This document shows, in pieces, positions 1-8,396 of a stretch of DNA of 50,852 nucleotides. The stretch is from Pirellulales bacterium (lineage in GTDB: Bacteria; Planctomycetota; Planctomycetia; Pirellulales; UBA1268), in the NCBI GenBank assembly GCA_016779265.1, contig JADHNY010000016.1, forward strand, positions 1-50,852. The letters are read 5' to 3'. A program made the position numbers and the translations under genes. The notes beneath the pieces were generated by a model that made no database searches, was not told where the DNA came from, and saw only the letters and a program-made list of their open reading frames with translations. Positions within the stretch are counted from its first letter, which is position 1. Each line of letters starts with the position of its first letter.

Positions 1-416
<416 letters not shown>

Positions 417-457
417 CCCTGGCGGGGCTTGGACAAGGCCTCGCCAGGGTTTTTTTA
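417..457 (+). terminator. Rho-independent terminator of the 16S unit
   Basis: A stem of about 12 bp (CCCTGGCG..GGC at 417-428 pairing with GCCTCGCCAGGG at 438-449, with one G-U pair) and an 8-9 nt loop is followed by an uninterrupted run of T (450-456). This is a textbook intrinsic terminator. It lies ~210 nt after the 16S end, so 16S transcription should stop before any 23S gene. Confidence 0.9.
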
Positions 458-619
458 TGCGCGGATTTGGGCTGTGAGAGACGTACGGACTTTCACTTCG
501 CAGGCCGCACGGTACATTGCTCAAGGCGGCTCTGCGTCGCGTCAAAAAGTCACTTCCCGACGGGAAGTCGAGTTGAGTGCACGCGGTACTGGCCGCGGAT
601 TGCTGCTGGAGAAAACAGA

Positions 620-1153
620 ATGTCCACCGCCACGCTTGCTCCCCCCGCCAGTTCAGGCCGACCGCACGACCGAAGTTCGATTGCGGGTGTTGTGCCTCCT
701 GCAACCGCTGAGACGACGATCATGTCGGTGTGGCCATCGGTGGCAAGTACGGGAGCGGGGCAGTTTTTTGGCGGTCTTTTCCTGATTGACATCGGCATGT
801 GGCCGGTGACTATCGGGAATCTGATCGCACTTGCGAGCATTCCGCTGATGCTGATGCTCTATCTGACCATGCGGCTCCCCTGGGCGATCACGCGATACCG
901 CCTGACCAATCGTCGCGTGACGATCGACCGTGGGATTTCCTGGAAGGTTGAGCAGTACGTCGACTTCGACAGGTTTGACTCGGTTGAGGTGCAGGTCCGC
1001 CCTGGGCAAGACTGGTATCACTCAGGCGATCTGGTTTTTCGGCGCGGAACAACGGAAACCTTCCGGCTTGCGGGCGTTCGGCGGCCTGAAGTGTTTCGGC
1101 AGGCGTGCTTGAAGGTGCAGCAGTCGTATATGAGCGTTGCCGCGAGCGTGTGA
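620..1153 (+). CDS. Membrane protein with bacterial PH domain (DUF304/bPH2-like)
   Basis: A 177-residue protein starting at ATG 620, with GGAGA about 7 nt upstream. The longer in-frame extension back to 368 runs through the 16S terminator and is rejected. A low-complexity N terminus (1-40) is followed by a hydrophobic region (about 50-86) that could hold one or two membrane segments. The C-terminal half has the YRLTNRRVTIDRG pattern, a VDFDRFDSVEV strand and a late GVRRPEVFRQ stretch typical of bPH2 domains. Function is unknown; such proteins sit in the inner membrane with the PH domain in the cytoplasm. It stands alone and converges with the aldo/keto reductase (23 nt between stops). Confidence 0.75.
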   Translation: MSTATLAPPASSGRPHDRSSIAGVVPPATAETTIMSVWPSVASTGAGQFFGGLFLIDIGMWPVTIGNLIALASIPLMLMLYLTMRLPWAITRYRLTNRRVTIDRGISWKVEQYVDFDRFDSVEVQVRPGQDWYHSGDLVFRRGTTETFRLAGVRRPEVFRQACLKVQQSYMSVAASV

Positions 1154-1176
1154 CCGCTGGTTTCACAGGACGGGCG

Positions 1177-2151
1177 TCAGGTTTTTACCGCTCGCCTTCC
1201 CGCGACAGGCCCTCGCAGCCGGTGTGCCTCGTCGATGGCCGTTCTCGCCTCATCGTCCAGTCTGCAGTCGAGGGCAGGGACGTTGGCGGCCACTTGAGCC
1301 GGTGTCGTGGCTCCAAAGAGGACGCTGGAAATACCGGGACGTTCCATGGTCCATGCCAGGACCAACGCCGGAACAGTAGACTCGAGACGTGCGGCAATCG
1401 GCCGTAACGCGTCGACAAAGTCGAGATTTCTCTGGAACTCCTCGCCCTGAAACATCGGGTATTTGTGCCGACTGTCGCTGGTAGGGAACTGCCGGTCTCG
1501 GCCCATGCTGCCCGCGAGCAGGCCCTTCATGAGAGGCCAGTAGACAACCATGCCGATCGCATGCTCTCTGCACCACGGCAGAAATGAGGTCTCGAGTTCG
1601 CGTTGCAGCATGTTGTAAGGCATCTGGCAAGCCGCTGTAGGGCAGACCGCTGAGAAACGTTGCAGCTCTTCCAGCGATACATTGGAGCAGCCAACAGCCC
1701 GCGTCTTTCCAGATTCAAGGAGCGTCAGCAGTGCTTCGGCAGACGCTTCGATCGGCGTCTTCGGATCAGGGGCGTGGAGATAGAGGAGGTCGAGCGAATC
1801 GACTCCGAGCCGATGAAGGCTTTCGTTGACCTCAGCCTGCAGGCGTGCGGGAGCGCCATCAACAGCCTGCTGGCGACCCGGTTCCCAGTGAATGCCGCAC
1901 TTGCTGGCCAGGAAGATGCTCTCTCGTGGGCGGTTTTTGATGGCCTCGCGGATGGCGGTTTCGCTCTCACCGGCCTCGCCGTAGCAGTAGGCCGTGTCGA
2001 GATGCGTGATGCCGGCGTCGAGAGCAGCGTTTACCGTGGCAATCGCATCATCGCGATCGACGCCGTCGCGGGTCATGCCGGCAAGCGGCCAGCAGCCAAG
2101 GGCCAGGCGACTCATGCGGGACAGAGGCATTCGGGAGGCGGGGGCGTTCAT
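1177..2151 (-). CDS. Aldo/keto reductase family oxidoreductase
   Basis: A 324-residue NAD(P)H-dependent aldo/keto reductase with the TIM-barrel family signature. HLDTAYCYGEAGES carries the catalytic Asp and Tyr, ASKCG the Lys, and LLYLHAPD the His. The C-terminal FGATTPAQVAANV resembles the cofactor-phosphate region. The start at 2151 was chosen because ATG follows the stop of the upstream hydrolase by one base and has AGGA ~10 nt before it; a 20-residue longer form would overlap that gene. It is last in a minus-strand set hemH-hydrolase-reductase. The substrate cannot be read from the sequence. Confidence 0.88.
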   Translation of the reverse strand: MNAPASRMPLSRMSRLALGCWPLAGMTRDGVDRDDAIATVNAALDAGITHLDTAYCYGEAGESETAIREAIKNRPRESIFLASKCGIHWEPGRQQAVDGAPARLQAEVNESLHRLGVDSLDLLYLHAPDPKTPIEASAEALLTLLESGKTRAVGCSNVSLEELQRFSAVCPTAACQMPYNMLQRELETSFLPWCREHAIGMVVYWPLMKGLLAGSMGRDRQFPTSDSRHKYPMFQGEEFQRNLDFVDALRPIAARLESTVPALVLAWTMERPGISSVLFGATTPAQVAANVPALDCRLDDEARTAIDEAHRLRGPVAGRRAVKT

Positions 2152-2152
2152 G

Positions 2153-2830
2153 TCACGATCCTGCGGACTGTTCGGATGCGGTGGCTGGAGTGACGGTGTT
2201 GAACACGCCACGCTCGAGGAACTCGGCGGTCAGCCTCGCGGCATCACGACGAAAAAGCAGGCTTGAATGCATGCAGGGGAGTGTGATGTGCTGATGTGGC
2301 ATTGCCAGCCGTGTGCTCTCGAGCGAGACGAGCTGGTCAAAACCTGCGGCAATCACGCCCGTTTCGACACCGATCGGCTCTGCAAGCCTGTTGACAAGGC
2401 TCTCGGGAGCGGTCGTCAGTTCCGAAACCGGTCGGAAGAGTCTCCCCATCAGTCCGGCTGTCGCTGTGGCCACGAACGACCCTCGGTTCGGCGGAGCGAG
2501 CATCACAAGCCGGCCGAGTTTCTCAGGGGTGTGACGCGACAAGGCGGCACGGGTGACAATGCCACCCATGCTGTGGGCGACCACGTGCAGGGTGTCGATT
2601 CCGGGCGTCTGGGCTACTCGCGCAAGCTCGTCTGCGAATCGTGCGGCGTGCGTGAGCACGGAGGGCGTGAGGCTCTGGTAACCCCACAGGGAGGTCTGCC
2701 AGCCCCGCTTGCGGAGCCGCCGAGCAAGCGGCGTGAGCAGCCAGCGGTTCGCCATGAAGCCGTGCGTGAGCACCACGAGTTCGCGGGAGCGTTGCGATAT
2801 TCTCGGACGGTCCGTCGTGTCGCTGGTCAT
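2153..2830 (-). CDS. Alpha/beta hydrolase (lipase/esterase-like)
   Basis: A 225-residue hydrolase. VVLTHGFMANRW forms the oxyanion region, VVAHSMGG is the nucleophile elbow with the catalytic Ser, and the late MHSSLLF His completes a plausible triad. No signal peptide is visible. The start at 2830 forms an ATGA overlap with the hemH stop (2829-2827), which suggests translational coupling. No clear Shine-Dalgarno is present, as expected for a coupled gene. A start at 2893 would give 21 more residues but lies inside hemH. The closest general match is the triacylglycerol lipase / PGAP1-like group; the substrate is unknown. Confidence 0.82.
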   Translation of the reverse strand: MTSDTTDRPRISQRSRELVVLTHGFMANRWLLTPLARRLRKRGWQTSLWGYQSLTPSVLTHAARFADELARVAQTPGIDTLHVVAHSMGGIVTRAALSRHTPEKLGRLVMLAPPNRGSFVATATAGLMGRLFRPVSELTTAPESLVNRLAEPIGVETGVIAAGFDQLVSLESTRLAMPHQHITLPCMHSSLLFRRDAARLTAEFLERGVFNTVTPATASEQSAGS

Positions 2831-3963
2831 GCTCGGGGGGCGGTTGGAGCTCCAGACGCTGGCGGCCGCCTCGGAGGCGGCGCCGGACAGCAATCGAGCG
2901 GGCAGACGTCGTGATTGGCCGGCATCGCCCCGATTGCAGCCCGATCTGGAAGGCTCCAGACCCGCTCAGCAATCAGTTCTCGCACCATGCTCACAAACTC
3001 GGGATCAGTGCCAACGGTCGATGCGCGATGCATTTCCACACCAAGTTCACGGCAGAGCGTGGCTGCTTCCTCGTCGAGGTCGAACAGCACTTCCATGTGG
3101 TCAGAGATGAAACCGATCGGCACGAGCACCACATGACGAGAGCCTGCCGCCGCCCGCTCGCGGATCGCGTCGCAGACATCTGGCTCGAGCCAGGGCTGGG
3201 TCGGAGGGCCGCTCCGGCTCTGATAGACAAGCTGCCAGTTTTTCACACCTGCCCGCTCGGCAACCAGCCGCGACGCCTCTTGCAGTTGGATGACGTAGTG
3301 AGAGGTGTCAGCCATCGACAGCGGGATGCTGTGGGCTGTGAAGAGAACTGTCACCTGGTCCCGATCGACATCAGCACCAAAGGTGCCGAGGGCGGCGAGA
3401 AGGTTTCGCGCCATCGGATGCACAAAGCCGGGATGATTGAAGAACACACGAATCTTATCGACCGTGGGCGCCTTGTCGCCCAGCGGCTCACACGCGGCAG
3501 CAATATTCTCGCGATACTGCCTGCAGCCTGAGTAGCAGCTGAATCCGCTGGTCACGAAAGCGATCGCCCGCTGAACGCCTGCGTCTGCCATCTCCTGAAG
3601 GGTATCGGTGAGAAGCGGGTGCCAGTTGCGATTGCCCCAGTACACAGGCAGTTTCGGGCCGTGTGCCTCTAGCTCGGCCTGGAGCGCTTCGAGAAGAGCC
3701 CGGTTTTGCTCATTGATTGGGCTGACACCACCAAAGTGCTGGTAGTGTTCAGCAACTTCCAGCATTCGCTCGCGGGGGACATTCCGGCCCCGCAGCACGT
3801 TTTCCAGAAATGGCATCACCTCGTCAGGCCCTTCAGGGCCACCGAATGAGACGAGCAGAATAGCGTCGTAGGAAGTTTTCCGCCCGTCGCCGACTCCAAC
3901 AGCGTCTGGCTGCGAAGCTGACGATTGCGAAGCTGGCTCCGGCGCCCTCAACGGCTGTGACAT
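2827..3963 (-). CDS. hemH: Ferrochelatase
   Basis: A 378-residue enzyme inserting Fe2+ into protoporphyrin IX, the last step of protoheme synthesis. Family motifs are clear: AILLVSFGGPEGPDEVMPFL near residue 34, HYQHFGGVSPIN near 73, the TAHSIP motif with the metal-site His, and PIGFISDHMEVLFDLDEEA with the acidic residues. A Pro/Ala-rich C-terminal tail contains CPLDCC, which might bind a metal or cluster but is not a proven [2Fe-2S] motif. The start at 3963 has GAGGTG about 6 nt upstream; 14 further in-frame codons lead back into the upstream terminator hairpin. The first 30 residues are a Ser/Gln-rich leader. hemC, another heme gene, is at 32761. Confidence 0.95.
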   Translation of the reverse strand: MSQPLRAPEPASQSSASQPDAVGVGDGRKTSYDAILLVSFGGPEGPDEVMPFLENVLRGRNVPRERMLEVAEHYQHFGGVSPINEQNRALLEALQAELEAHGPKLPVYWGNRNWHPLLTDTLQEMADAGVQRAIAFVTSGFSCYSGCRQYRENIAAACEPLGDKAPTVDKIRVFFNHPGFVHPMARNLLAALGTFGADVDRDQVTVLFTAHSIPLSMADTSHYVIQLQEASRLVAERAGVKNWQLVYQSRSGPPTQPWLEPDVCDAIRERAAAGSRHVVLVPIGFISDHMEVLFDLDEEAATLCRELGVEMHRASTVGTDPEFVSMVRELIAERVWSLPDRAAIGAMPANHDVCPLDCCPAPPPRRPPASGAPTAPRA

Positions 3964-3977
3964 TGCACACCTCACAC

Positions 3978-4024
3978 AAAGAAAACGGTTCCGCCACTCA
4001 AGCAAAAGCGACCGAGAGTGGCGG
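3978..4024 (-). terminator. Rho-independent terminator after tRNA-Glu
   Basis: On the minus strand CCGCCACTC (4024-4016) pairs perfectly with GAGTGGCGG (3999-3991) over a 16-nt loop and is followed by the T-rich AACCGTTTTCTTT. It sits just downstream of tRNA-Glu and upstream of the hemH start. It would end a csrA1/tRNA transcript, so hemH needs its own promoter in the few bases after it or survives by read-through. Confidence 0.75.
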
Positions 4025-4044
4025 ACGTTGGAAGTGAGCGGCCA

Positions 4045-4116
4045 TGACCCCGACGGGACTCGAACCCGTGTTACCGCCTTGAAAGGGCGGTGTCCTAACC
4101 ACTAGACGACGGGGCC
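4045..4116 (-). tRNA. tRNA-Glu (anticodon TTC)
   Basis: The reverse complement folds as a 72-nt tRNA. The acceptor stem GGCCCCG/CGGGGTC has a G-T pair at position 2-71, the D-arm includes TAGTGGTTAGGAC, the anticodon loop reads CTTTCAA with anticodon TTC, and the T-arm is ACGGG-TTCGAGT-CCCGT. The discriminator is A and no CCA is encoded. It lies 78 nt downstream of csrA1 on the same strand, with no clear terminator in between. Confidence 0.96.
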
Positions 4117-4194
4117 GCACCCGTAATAGTAGCCGACGGAATGGAAAGAAGAAGAGGGGCTTTTCGAGAAGGTTCATCTCTCGCCGACGGTCGA

Positions 4195-4638
4195 CTAGCG
4201 AGGTCGCACGCGTGGCGTCTTGAGTTCTCTCGATTCCTCGGCGTCAGGATCGACGCTCTGCAGGGCTGAACGGTTGAGGGATGAGTTGTCACGTGCATCG
4301 CTCGGCAGCGGCATGTGAGTGGGCTGCGAAGCCACCGACGTGCTTGTCGTTTTTTCGCCCGATGTGCCACTCGCCTCTCGAGAGGTGCCGGTGATGGTGC
4401 TGTCGGCGACGGTGCTGTCGGCGGTATCTACGACGGCTGGAGCGGTCTCGGCCCCAGGCAGACTCGCCGTCAGCGGAACTTCGACGATCGACTGAAAGAC
4501 CTCCTGTCGGTGGACTGGTACCTCCTTGGGTGCCTCGATGCCGAGCCGCACTTTGTCACCACGGATCTCGACCACCACGATCGTGATGTCGTTGTTGATG
4601 ACAATGCTTTCGTCTTTTTTTCTGGAAAGAACAAGCAT
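4195..4638 (-). CDS. csrA: CsrA-family translational regulator with long C-terminal tail
   Basis: CsrA dimers bind GGA-containing hairpins in mRNA leaders and control translation and stability. The start is ATG 4638, because MLVLSRKKDES is the canonical N terminus; 18 codons further upstream are in frame but unlikely. The RNA-binding residues are in place: Leu4, Arg6 and Arg44 within VHRQEV. The CsrA core ends near residue 55. The remaining ~90 residues, rich in Ser/Thr/Ala, are absent from standard CsrA (about 60-90 aa). The second copy at 29176 has only a short tail. The upstream GGA spacing is poor, so its ribosome site is weak. It precedes tRNA-Glu. Confidence 0.93.
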   Translation of the reverse strand: MLVLSRKKDESIVINNDITIVVVEIRGDKVRLGIEAPKEVPVHRQEVFQSIVEVPLTASLPGAETAPAVVDTADSTVADSTITGTSREASGTSGEKTTSTSVASQPTHMPLPSDARDNSSLNRSALQSVDPDAEESRELKTPRVRPR

Positions 4639-4863
4639 GATATTCGTCCGAGGATCCTGATACCAATGTACGGATTTACCGTGCGTCGTCAACGGAGAGA
4701 CCCCTCCGGAGAGTGATGTCTCAGTGTGTGCGTGGGTGTTCGTGGGGATGCCTGCTGCGGTGGACTTGGGCAGCCCACGCTTGTTCGCACGCCCGTCGAG
4801 ATGGCTTCAGGTGAGCTCGCGTCCTGTCAGGGGGGCGGTTCATCCACGTCTGGTTGAGGCCGC

Positions 4864-4891
4864 TTGTGACCTGGCGTCCGTGCGCTATACT
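4864..4891 (+). promoter_or_regulatory. Sigma70-type promoter upstream of the nuo operon
   Basis: TTGTGA (4864-4869) and TATACT (4886-4891) are separated by 16 nt and resemble the housekeeping consensus TTGACA/TATAAT. The next plus-strand gene is nuoI, 230 nt downstream. The rest of 4639-5120 holds this promoter and the small ORF listed next; nothing else is recognisable. Confidence 0.5.
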
Positions 4892-4953
4892 GCCCCCGGG
4901 AAGTTGTCTCAACGCCTCGGCAGCCGTCTGTGAGCGATGCTCATTGGAGGTCG

Positions 4954-5124
4954 ATGCCACTGGCGGGTAGTGCTTTTGAGCTCATGAGCAGAAGGGCTCA
5001 CGAGCAGCACGACGGCCAAAACAGTGACGGCTTTTCCCTGACTCGGCGTGATTCCCGGGACAGGGTGACAGCTCTCTCCGAATCTCACGTCCACCACGTC
5101 TCTAATACGGTCGCGAACGCATGA
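4954..5124 (+). CDS. Possible 56-residue leader ORF coupled to nuoI
   Basis: ATG 4954 follows GGAGG (4946-4950) by three bases, and the frame runs to a TGA at 5122-5124. That stop overlaps the nuoI start at 5121 as ATGA. nuoI itself has no visible Shine-Dalgarno, so translation through this ORF could deliver ribosomes to nuoI. The peptide is polar with several His and has no recognisable domain or membrane segment. The SD-to-start spacing is shorter than usual, and codon use does not prove coding. It could also be a chance frame in a 5' leader. Confidence 0.3.
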   Translation: MPLAGSAFELMSRRAHEQHDGQNSDGFSLTRRDSRDRVTALSESHVHHVSNTVANA

Positions 5125-5648
5125 GGGTCTGGTTTCGCAACTTGTTTTCGGCCATTTCCACCGTGGCAGAGGGGCTCTTCGTCACGTTGCGGGTCTTTGG
5201 ACGAACCTATGACCGCGATCGGCGGACGTTCACCGAGCATTTCGAATACCCGGAACTGCCGGTGCCGGTGACGGCCCGCTACCGGGGTTTTCATCGGTAC
5301 GACCTGACGACCTGTATCGCCTGCGATCAGTGCTCCAAGGCCTGTCCTGTCGACTGCATCTACATCGGCAAAGAGCGAGTCCAGGGTGGCAAAGGTTTTC
5401 AGGTGAGTGGGTTCACGATCGACTACTCGAAGTGCATGTTTTGCGCGTTGTGCGTTGAGCCATGCCCCGTGGACTGCATCTTCATGGGGTCATCGCACGA
5501 CCTCAGTTGCTACAGCCGCGACGGAACGATTGTGGACTTCGCCCGACTGCCCGTTGACGTGGCCTGGGGCCGCTCAACCCTGAATCCAACGGCTGTCGCG
5601 GCGGCGAAGGTGATCGTCGATCCAGTGCATGGTGGTCCGAATCAGTAG
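5121..5648 (+). CDS. nuoI: NADH-quinone oxidoreductase subunit I
   Basis: A 175-residue ferredoxin-like subunit carrying the two [4Fe-4S] clusters N6a and N6b that pass electrons toward the quinone site. Cys65, 68, 71 and 75 and Cys105, 108, 111 and 115 form two CxxCxxCxxxCP motifs. The N-terminal amphipathic helix (1-28) fits the membrane-contact helix of NuoI. The gene is first in the operon, an unusual place since nuoI normally follows nuoH. It has no ribosome site of its own and overlaps a possible leader ORF. The 56-nt spacer to nuoA contains GGGAG. Confidence 0.95.
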   Translation: MRVWFRNLFSAISTVAEGLFVTLRVFGRTYDRDRRTFTEHFEYPELPVPVTARYRGFHRYDLTTCIACDQCSKACPVDCIYIGKERVQGGKGFQVSGFTIDYSKCMFCALCVEPCPVDCIFMGSSHDLSCYSRDGTIVDFARLPVDVAWGRSTLNPTAVAAAKVIVDPVHGGPNQ

Positions 5649-5704
5649 GTGCGTGACGGCGATGGCGTGGCAGCGGCCGCGGTTGTACGAGGGAGATTAA
5701 AGGC

Positions 5705-6463
5705 GTGTTGGATCCGGTTTTGATTGCGGGCTATCTCGCACTCTTCGTGGCCGTTGGGGCGGTTTTTCTGGCCGTCAACCTGATTGTCGGCTGGCTGGTT
5801 CGTCCCCGCATGCCGAACACTGAAAAACTCGAGGTGTATGAGTGCGGTGAGCCGGCAATCGGCTCGAGCTTCGTGCAGTTCGACCTTCGCTTTTACGTGG
5901 TGGCTCTGCTCTTCATCATTTTTGATGTCGAGGTGGCCCTGTTTTTCCCGTGGGCCACCGTCTTTGGAAAGGCGACGCAGCTCTCCGACCCTGGGCTCGA
6001 GACGGTGGTGGTGATGGCTCGTGATCACGCGGATGCTGCTGTAACTGCCGAACCAACCATCCTGCCGGAGGGCGTGCGTGCCATCCCGGGAACTCCTGGC
6101 GATCTCGAGCTTTCTGCGGCGGGTATGGGACTGTATCGCGAACTCGGCTTTCAGAATCCCACAGTACCCGTGTTTTCGGTCCCCTCGAATGACGCGGCCC
6201 TGCTGCAGGAGTCGCTGCGTGGTGTGCCAGAACGGGAAGGTCAGTGGGCCGTGCAACGGTTTGGCAGCCTGCTCGCACGGACGGCGATCTCCGACATGGT
6301 GGTCTTCTATGCCGTGCTGCTCACCGGATTTGCTTACGTCTGGTATCGGGGAGACTTGGACTGGGTGCGTGCGGTGTCGGCGGCTCGTGCTCGTACGCCA
6401 GTGCCGTTACCGCCTGCTCAGCGGACTGAAGGGACGTCTGGCACCTCGGTGCTTTCTGCCTAG
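5705..6463 (+). CDS. nuoA: NADH-quinone oxidoreductase subunit A, enlarged
   Basis: NuoA normally has three membrane helices in 120-150 residues; this one has 252. TM1 is about 5-32, the quinone-site loop has the conserved KLEVYECGEP with Cys47, TM2 is about 62-86 with the FDVEVALFFPW motif, and TM3 is about 195-215. Between TM2 and TM3 lies an extra ~105 residues (88-192), hydrophilic and free of Cys. The C-terminal tail (225-252) is Pro/Ser-rich. The start is GTG 5705 with GGGAG 9 nt upstream. NuoA homology is certain from TM1, TM2 and the loop; the role of the insertion is unknown. Confidence 0.92.
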   Translation: MLDPVLIAGYLALFVAVGAVFLAVNLIVGWLVRPRMPNTEKLEVYECGEPAIGSSFVQFDLRFYVVALLFIIFDVEVALFFPWATVFGKATQLSDPGLETVVVMARDHADAAVTAEPTILPEGVRAIPGTPGDLELSAAGMGLYRELGFQNPTVPVFSVPSNDAALLQESLRGVPEREGQWAVQRFGSLLARTAISDMVVFYAVLLTGFAYVWYRGDLDWVRAVSAARARTPVPLPPAQRTEGTSGTSVLSA

Positions 6464-6550
6464 GGCATCTGCCTGCCTCCCATATGACCGCGTCGTGGTC
6501 TGCGGGATGTGAGTACTGAAACGAACACCGCATTGTGAGTGGAGAGAAAC

Positions 6551-7081
6551 ATGCGAGGCCCTGCCTTCCTTGAATCGCTGGAGGCTGCCGTCCCGGGTGG
6601 AGTGGTCGGAACCAATCTTGAGGCACTCGACCCTTGGGTGGAGGTTGCTCCTGGGGCGATTGCCGATGTCTGCCGCTGGCTGCACGACGCGCCAGAGACA
6701 GGCTTTGACTCGCTCCAGTGCATCACGGCCGTCGACTGGTTTGAGGCAGATCCGAAAAAGGCCGCGAAGGCTGGGTGGGAGCCTCACCTGGAACTGGTCT
6801 ACCACCTCTGGAGCACCGCTGCCCGGGTGAGCCTGGTGCTCAAGTCCAAACTGCCTCGCTGGAAAGATGAGGTGCAAGGGCAGCCCCCAGAGGTGCCGAG
6901 CGTTGTTGGCGTCTGGCGGACGGCAGACTGGCATGAACGAGAGGTGTTCGATCTCTCGGGAGTGGTGTTTGTGGGACACCCGGATCTGCGGCGAATCCTT
7001 TGTCCGGAAGACTGGGAAGGCTACCCGCTTCGCAAGGACTATGAGATGCCGCTGGACTATCACGGTATTCGTGGGCGGTAA
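6551..7081 (+). CDS. nuoC: NADH-quinone oxidoreductase subunit C
   Basis: The 30-kDa hydrophilic subunit of the peripheral arm, 176 residues. The C-terminal signature is clear: HEREVFDLSGVVFVGHP, then RRILCPEDWEGYPLRKDY near residues 150-170. ATG 6551 is preceded by GGAGAG at good spacing; a GTG at 6539 is in frame but overlaps that site. nuoC and nuoD are separate genes here, not fused. nuoB, which usually lies between nuoA and nuoC, is absent. Confidence 0.95.
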   Translation: MRGPAFLESLEAAVPGGVVGTNLEALDPWVEVAPGAIADVCRWLHDAPETGFDSLQCITAVDWFEADPKKAAKAGWEPHLELVYHLWSTAARVSLVLKSKLPRWKDEVQGQPPEVPSVVGVWRTADWHEREVFDLSGVVFVGHPDLRRILCPEDWEGYPLRKDYEMPLDYHGIRGR

Positions 7082-7098
7082 GCAAAGGATCAAACGCT

Positions 7099-8307
7099 AT
7101 GTCACAGGTCATCGACGACGACCCGCGGATCATCGAGTTCGACGTTCGTACGGATGAGATGCTCGTCAACATGGGTCCGCAGCATCCAAGCACGCACGGC
7201 GTGCTGCGGCTTGTGTTGCGGACTGATGGCGAGATCGTCTCGGAAATTGAGCCGCATATCGGCTACCTGCATCGCTGCGCGGAGAAGATTGGCGAGAATG
7301 TCTCCGCCCGCCAGTTCATCCCATACACCGACCGGATGGACTATCTGGCCGCGATGAACATGAATCTCGGCTGGTCGCTTGCAGTTGAGAAACTGATGGG
7401 CTTGCAAGTCACTGAGAAGGCCCGCCATCTGCGGGTGCTGATCTCAGAGTTCAGTCGGATCGCCAGCCATTTGGTCGGCATGGGCGCGTATGGCCTCGAC
7501 CTTGGAACGTTCAGCCCATTTCTCTACGCGTTCCGCGAACGTGAAAAGATCCTCGACCTGTTTGAGGAAGCCTGTGGTGCACGTCTGACGTACAGCTACA
7601 TCACCGTCGGTGGTCTGACGGCAGATCTGCCACCCGGCTGGTTGGCTCGCTGCGAGGCATTTTTGGATCAGTTTGAGCCGGTCATTCGTGAATACCACAC
7701 GCTGCTGACCACCAATGCGATTTTCGTGAAGCGGACCGCAGGAATCGGTGTGCTCTCGCCGGAGATGGCGATCAACTATGGCTGCTCGGGGCCAGTGCTC
7801 CGGGGCAGTGGTGTCGACCAAGACATGAGGCGGGATGGAGAGTCGATCTACACGGCGATGTACGACGGCTATGCCTTTGAAGTCGCAGTGATGAAGAACG
7901 GTCACTATCCACAGGACCATGTATACCCGGCGGTTCCAGCCGACGCGGTGCTGGGAGACTGCTGGCATCGCTTCTTTGTGCGAATGCTCGAGGTGGTGCA
8001 GTCAATGGACCTGGTTCGCCAGGCGATTGACCGCTACTCGGCATGCTCCGGGCCGCTTGGCGAGCCGGTGAAGGTTGCTGAGAAGCTGCCGAAGGGAGAT
8101 GTCTATCTCGAGACGGAATGTCCTAAGGGGCAGATGGGCTTCTACCTTGTCGGCGATGGAACGGCGATTCCGTGGCGAGTTCGTGCTCGCTCCAGTTCGT
8201 TTTCCAACCTCTCGGTGCTGGCTGAGCTCTGCCACGGCTGCTTGATTGCCGATGTGCCGGCCATCGTGGGCAGCCTCGACATCGTGATGGGTGAGATTGA
8301 CCGGTAA
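7099..8307 (+). CDS. nuoD: NADH-quinone oxidoreductase subunit D
   Basis: The 49-kDa subunit that forms the quinone pocket with NuoB, 402 residues. Typical features are NMGPQHPSTHGVLRL near residue 24 with the quinone-contact His pair, GYLHRCAEKIGEN, the PYTDRMDYLAAM block and the C-terminal LDIVMGEIDR ending. Its length is normal. It has AAGGAT ~10 nt before the ATG and lies 17 nt after nuoC. A 157-nt spacer containing a perfect hairpin separates it from nuoH. Confidence 0.97.
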   Translation: MSQVIDDDPRIIEFDVRTDEMLVNMGPQHPSTHGVLRLVLRTDGEIVSEIEPHIGYLHRCAEKIGENVSARQFIPYTDRMDYLAAMNMNLGWSLAVEKLMGLQVTEKARHLRVLISEFSRIASHLVGMGAYGLDLGTFSPFLYAFREREKILDLFEEACGARLTYSYITVGGLTADLPPGWLARCEAFLDQFEPVIREYHTLLTTNAIFVKRTAGIGVLSPEMAINYGCSGPVLRGSGVDQDMRRDGESIYTAMYDGYAFEVAVMKNGHYPQDHVYPAVPADAVLGDCWHRFFVRMLEVVQSMDLVRQAIDRYSACSGPLGEPVKVAEKLPKGDVYLETECPKGQMGFYLVGDGTAIPWRVRARSSSFSNLSVLAELCHGCLIADVPAIVGSLDIVMGEIDR

Positions 8308-8370
8308 CGACGACAGAGGTGCGGCCCCGGTTTCCCGGCCCCCACTTGAGAACAGAGACGAGTTGGTGCA

Positions 8371-8396
8371 GACTTCGTGCAAATTTTCACGAAGTC
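8371..8396. promoter_or_regulatory. Perfect 9-bp hairpin between nuoD and nuoH
   Basis: GACTTCGTG (8371-8379) pairs perfectly with CACGAAGTC (8388-8396) around an 8-nt A/T-rich loop. No T run follows, so it is not an intrinsic terminator. It could be an mRNA processing or stability element, or a dyad bound by a regulator. The surrounding 157-nt gap is the longest inside the operon and has no other obvious signal. Confidence 0.5.

Noticed and set aside
5966-6280. NuoA insertion as a fused NuoB
   Set aside because: The insertion contains no cysteine, so it cannot supply the N2 cluster ligands of NuoB.
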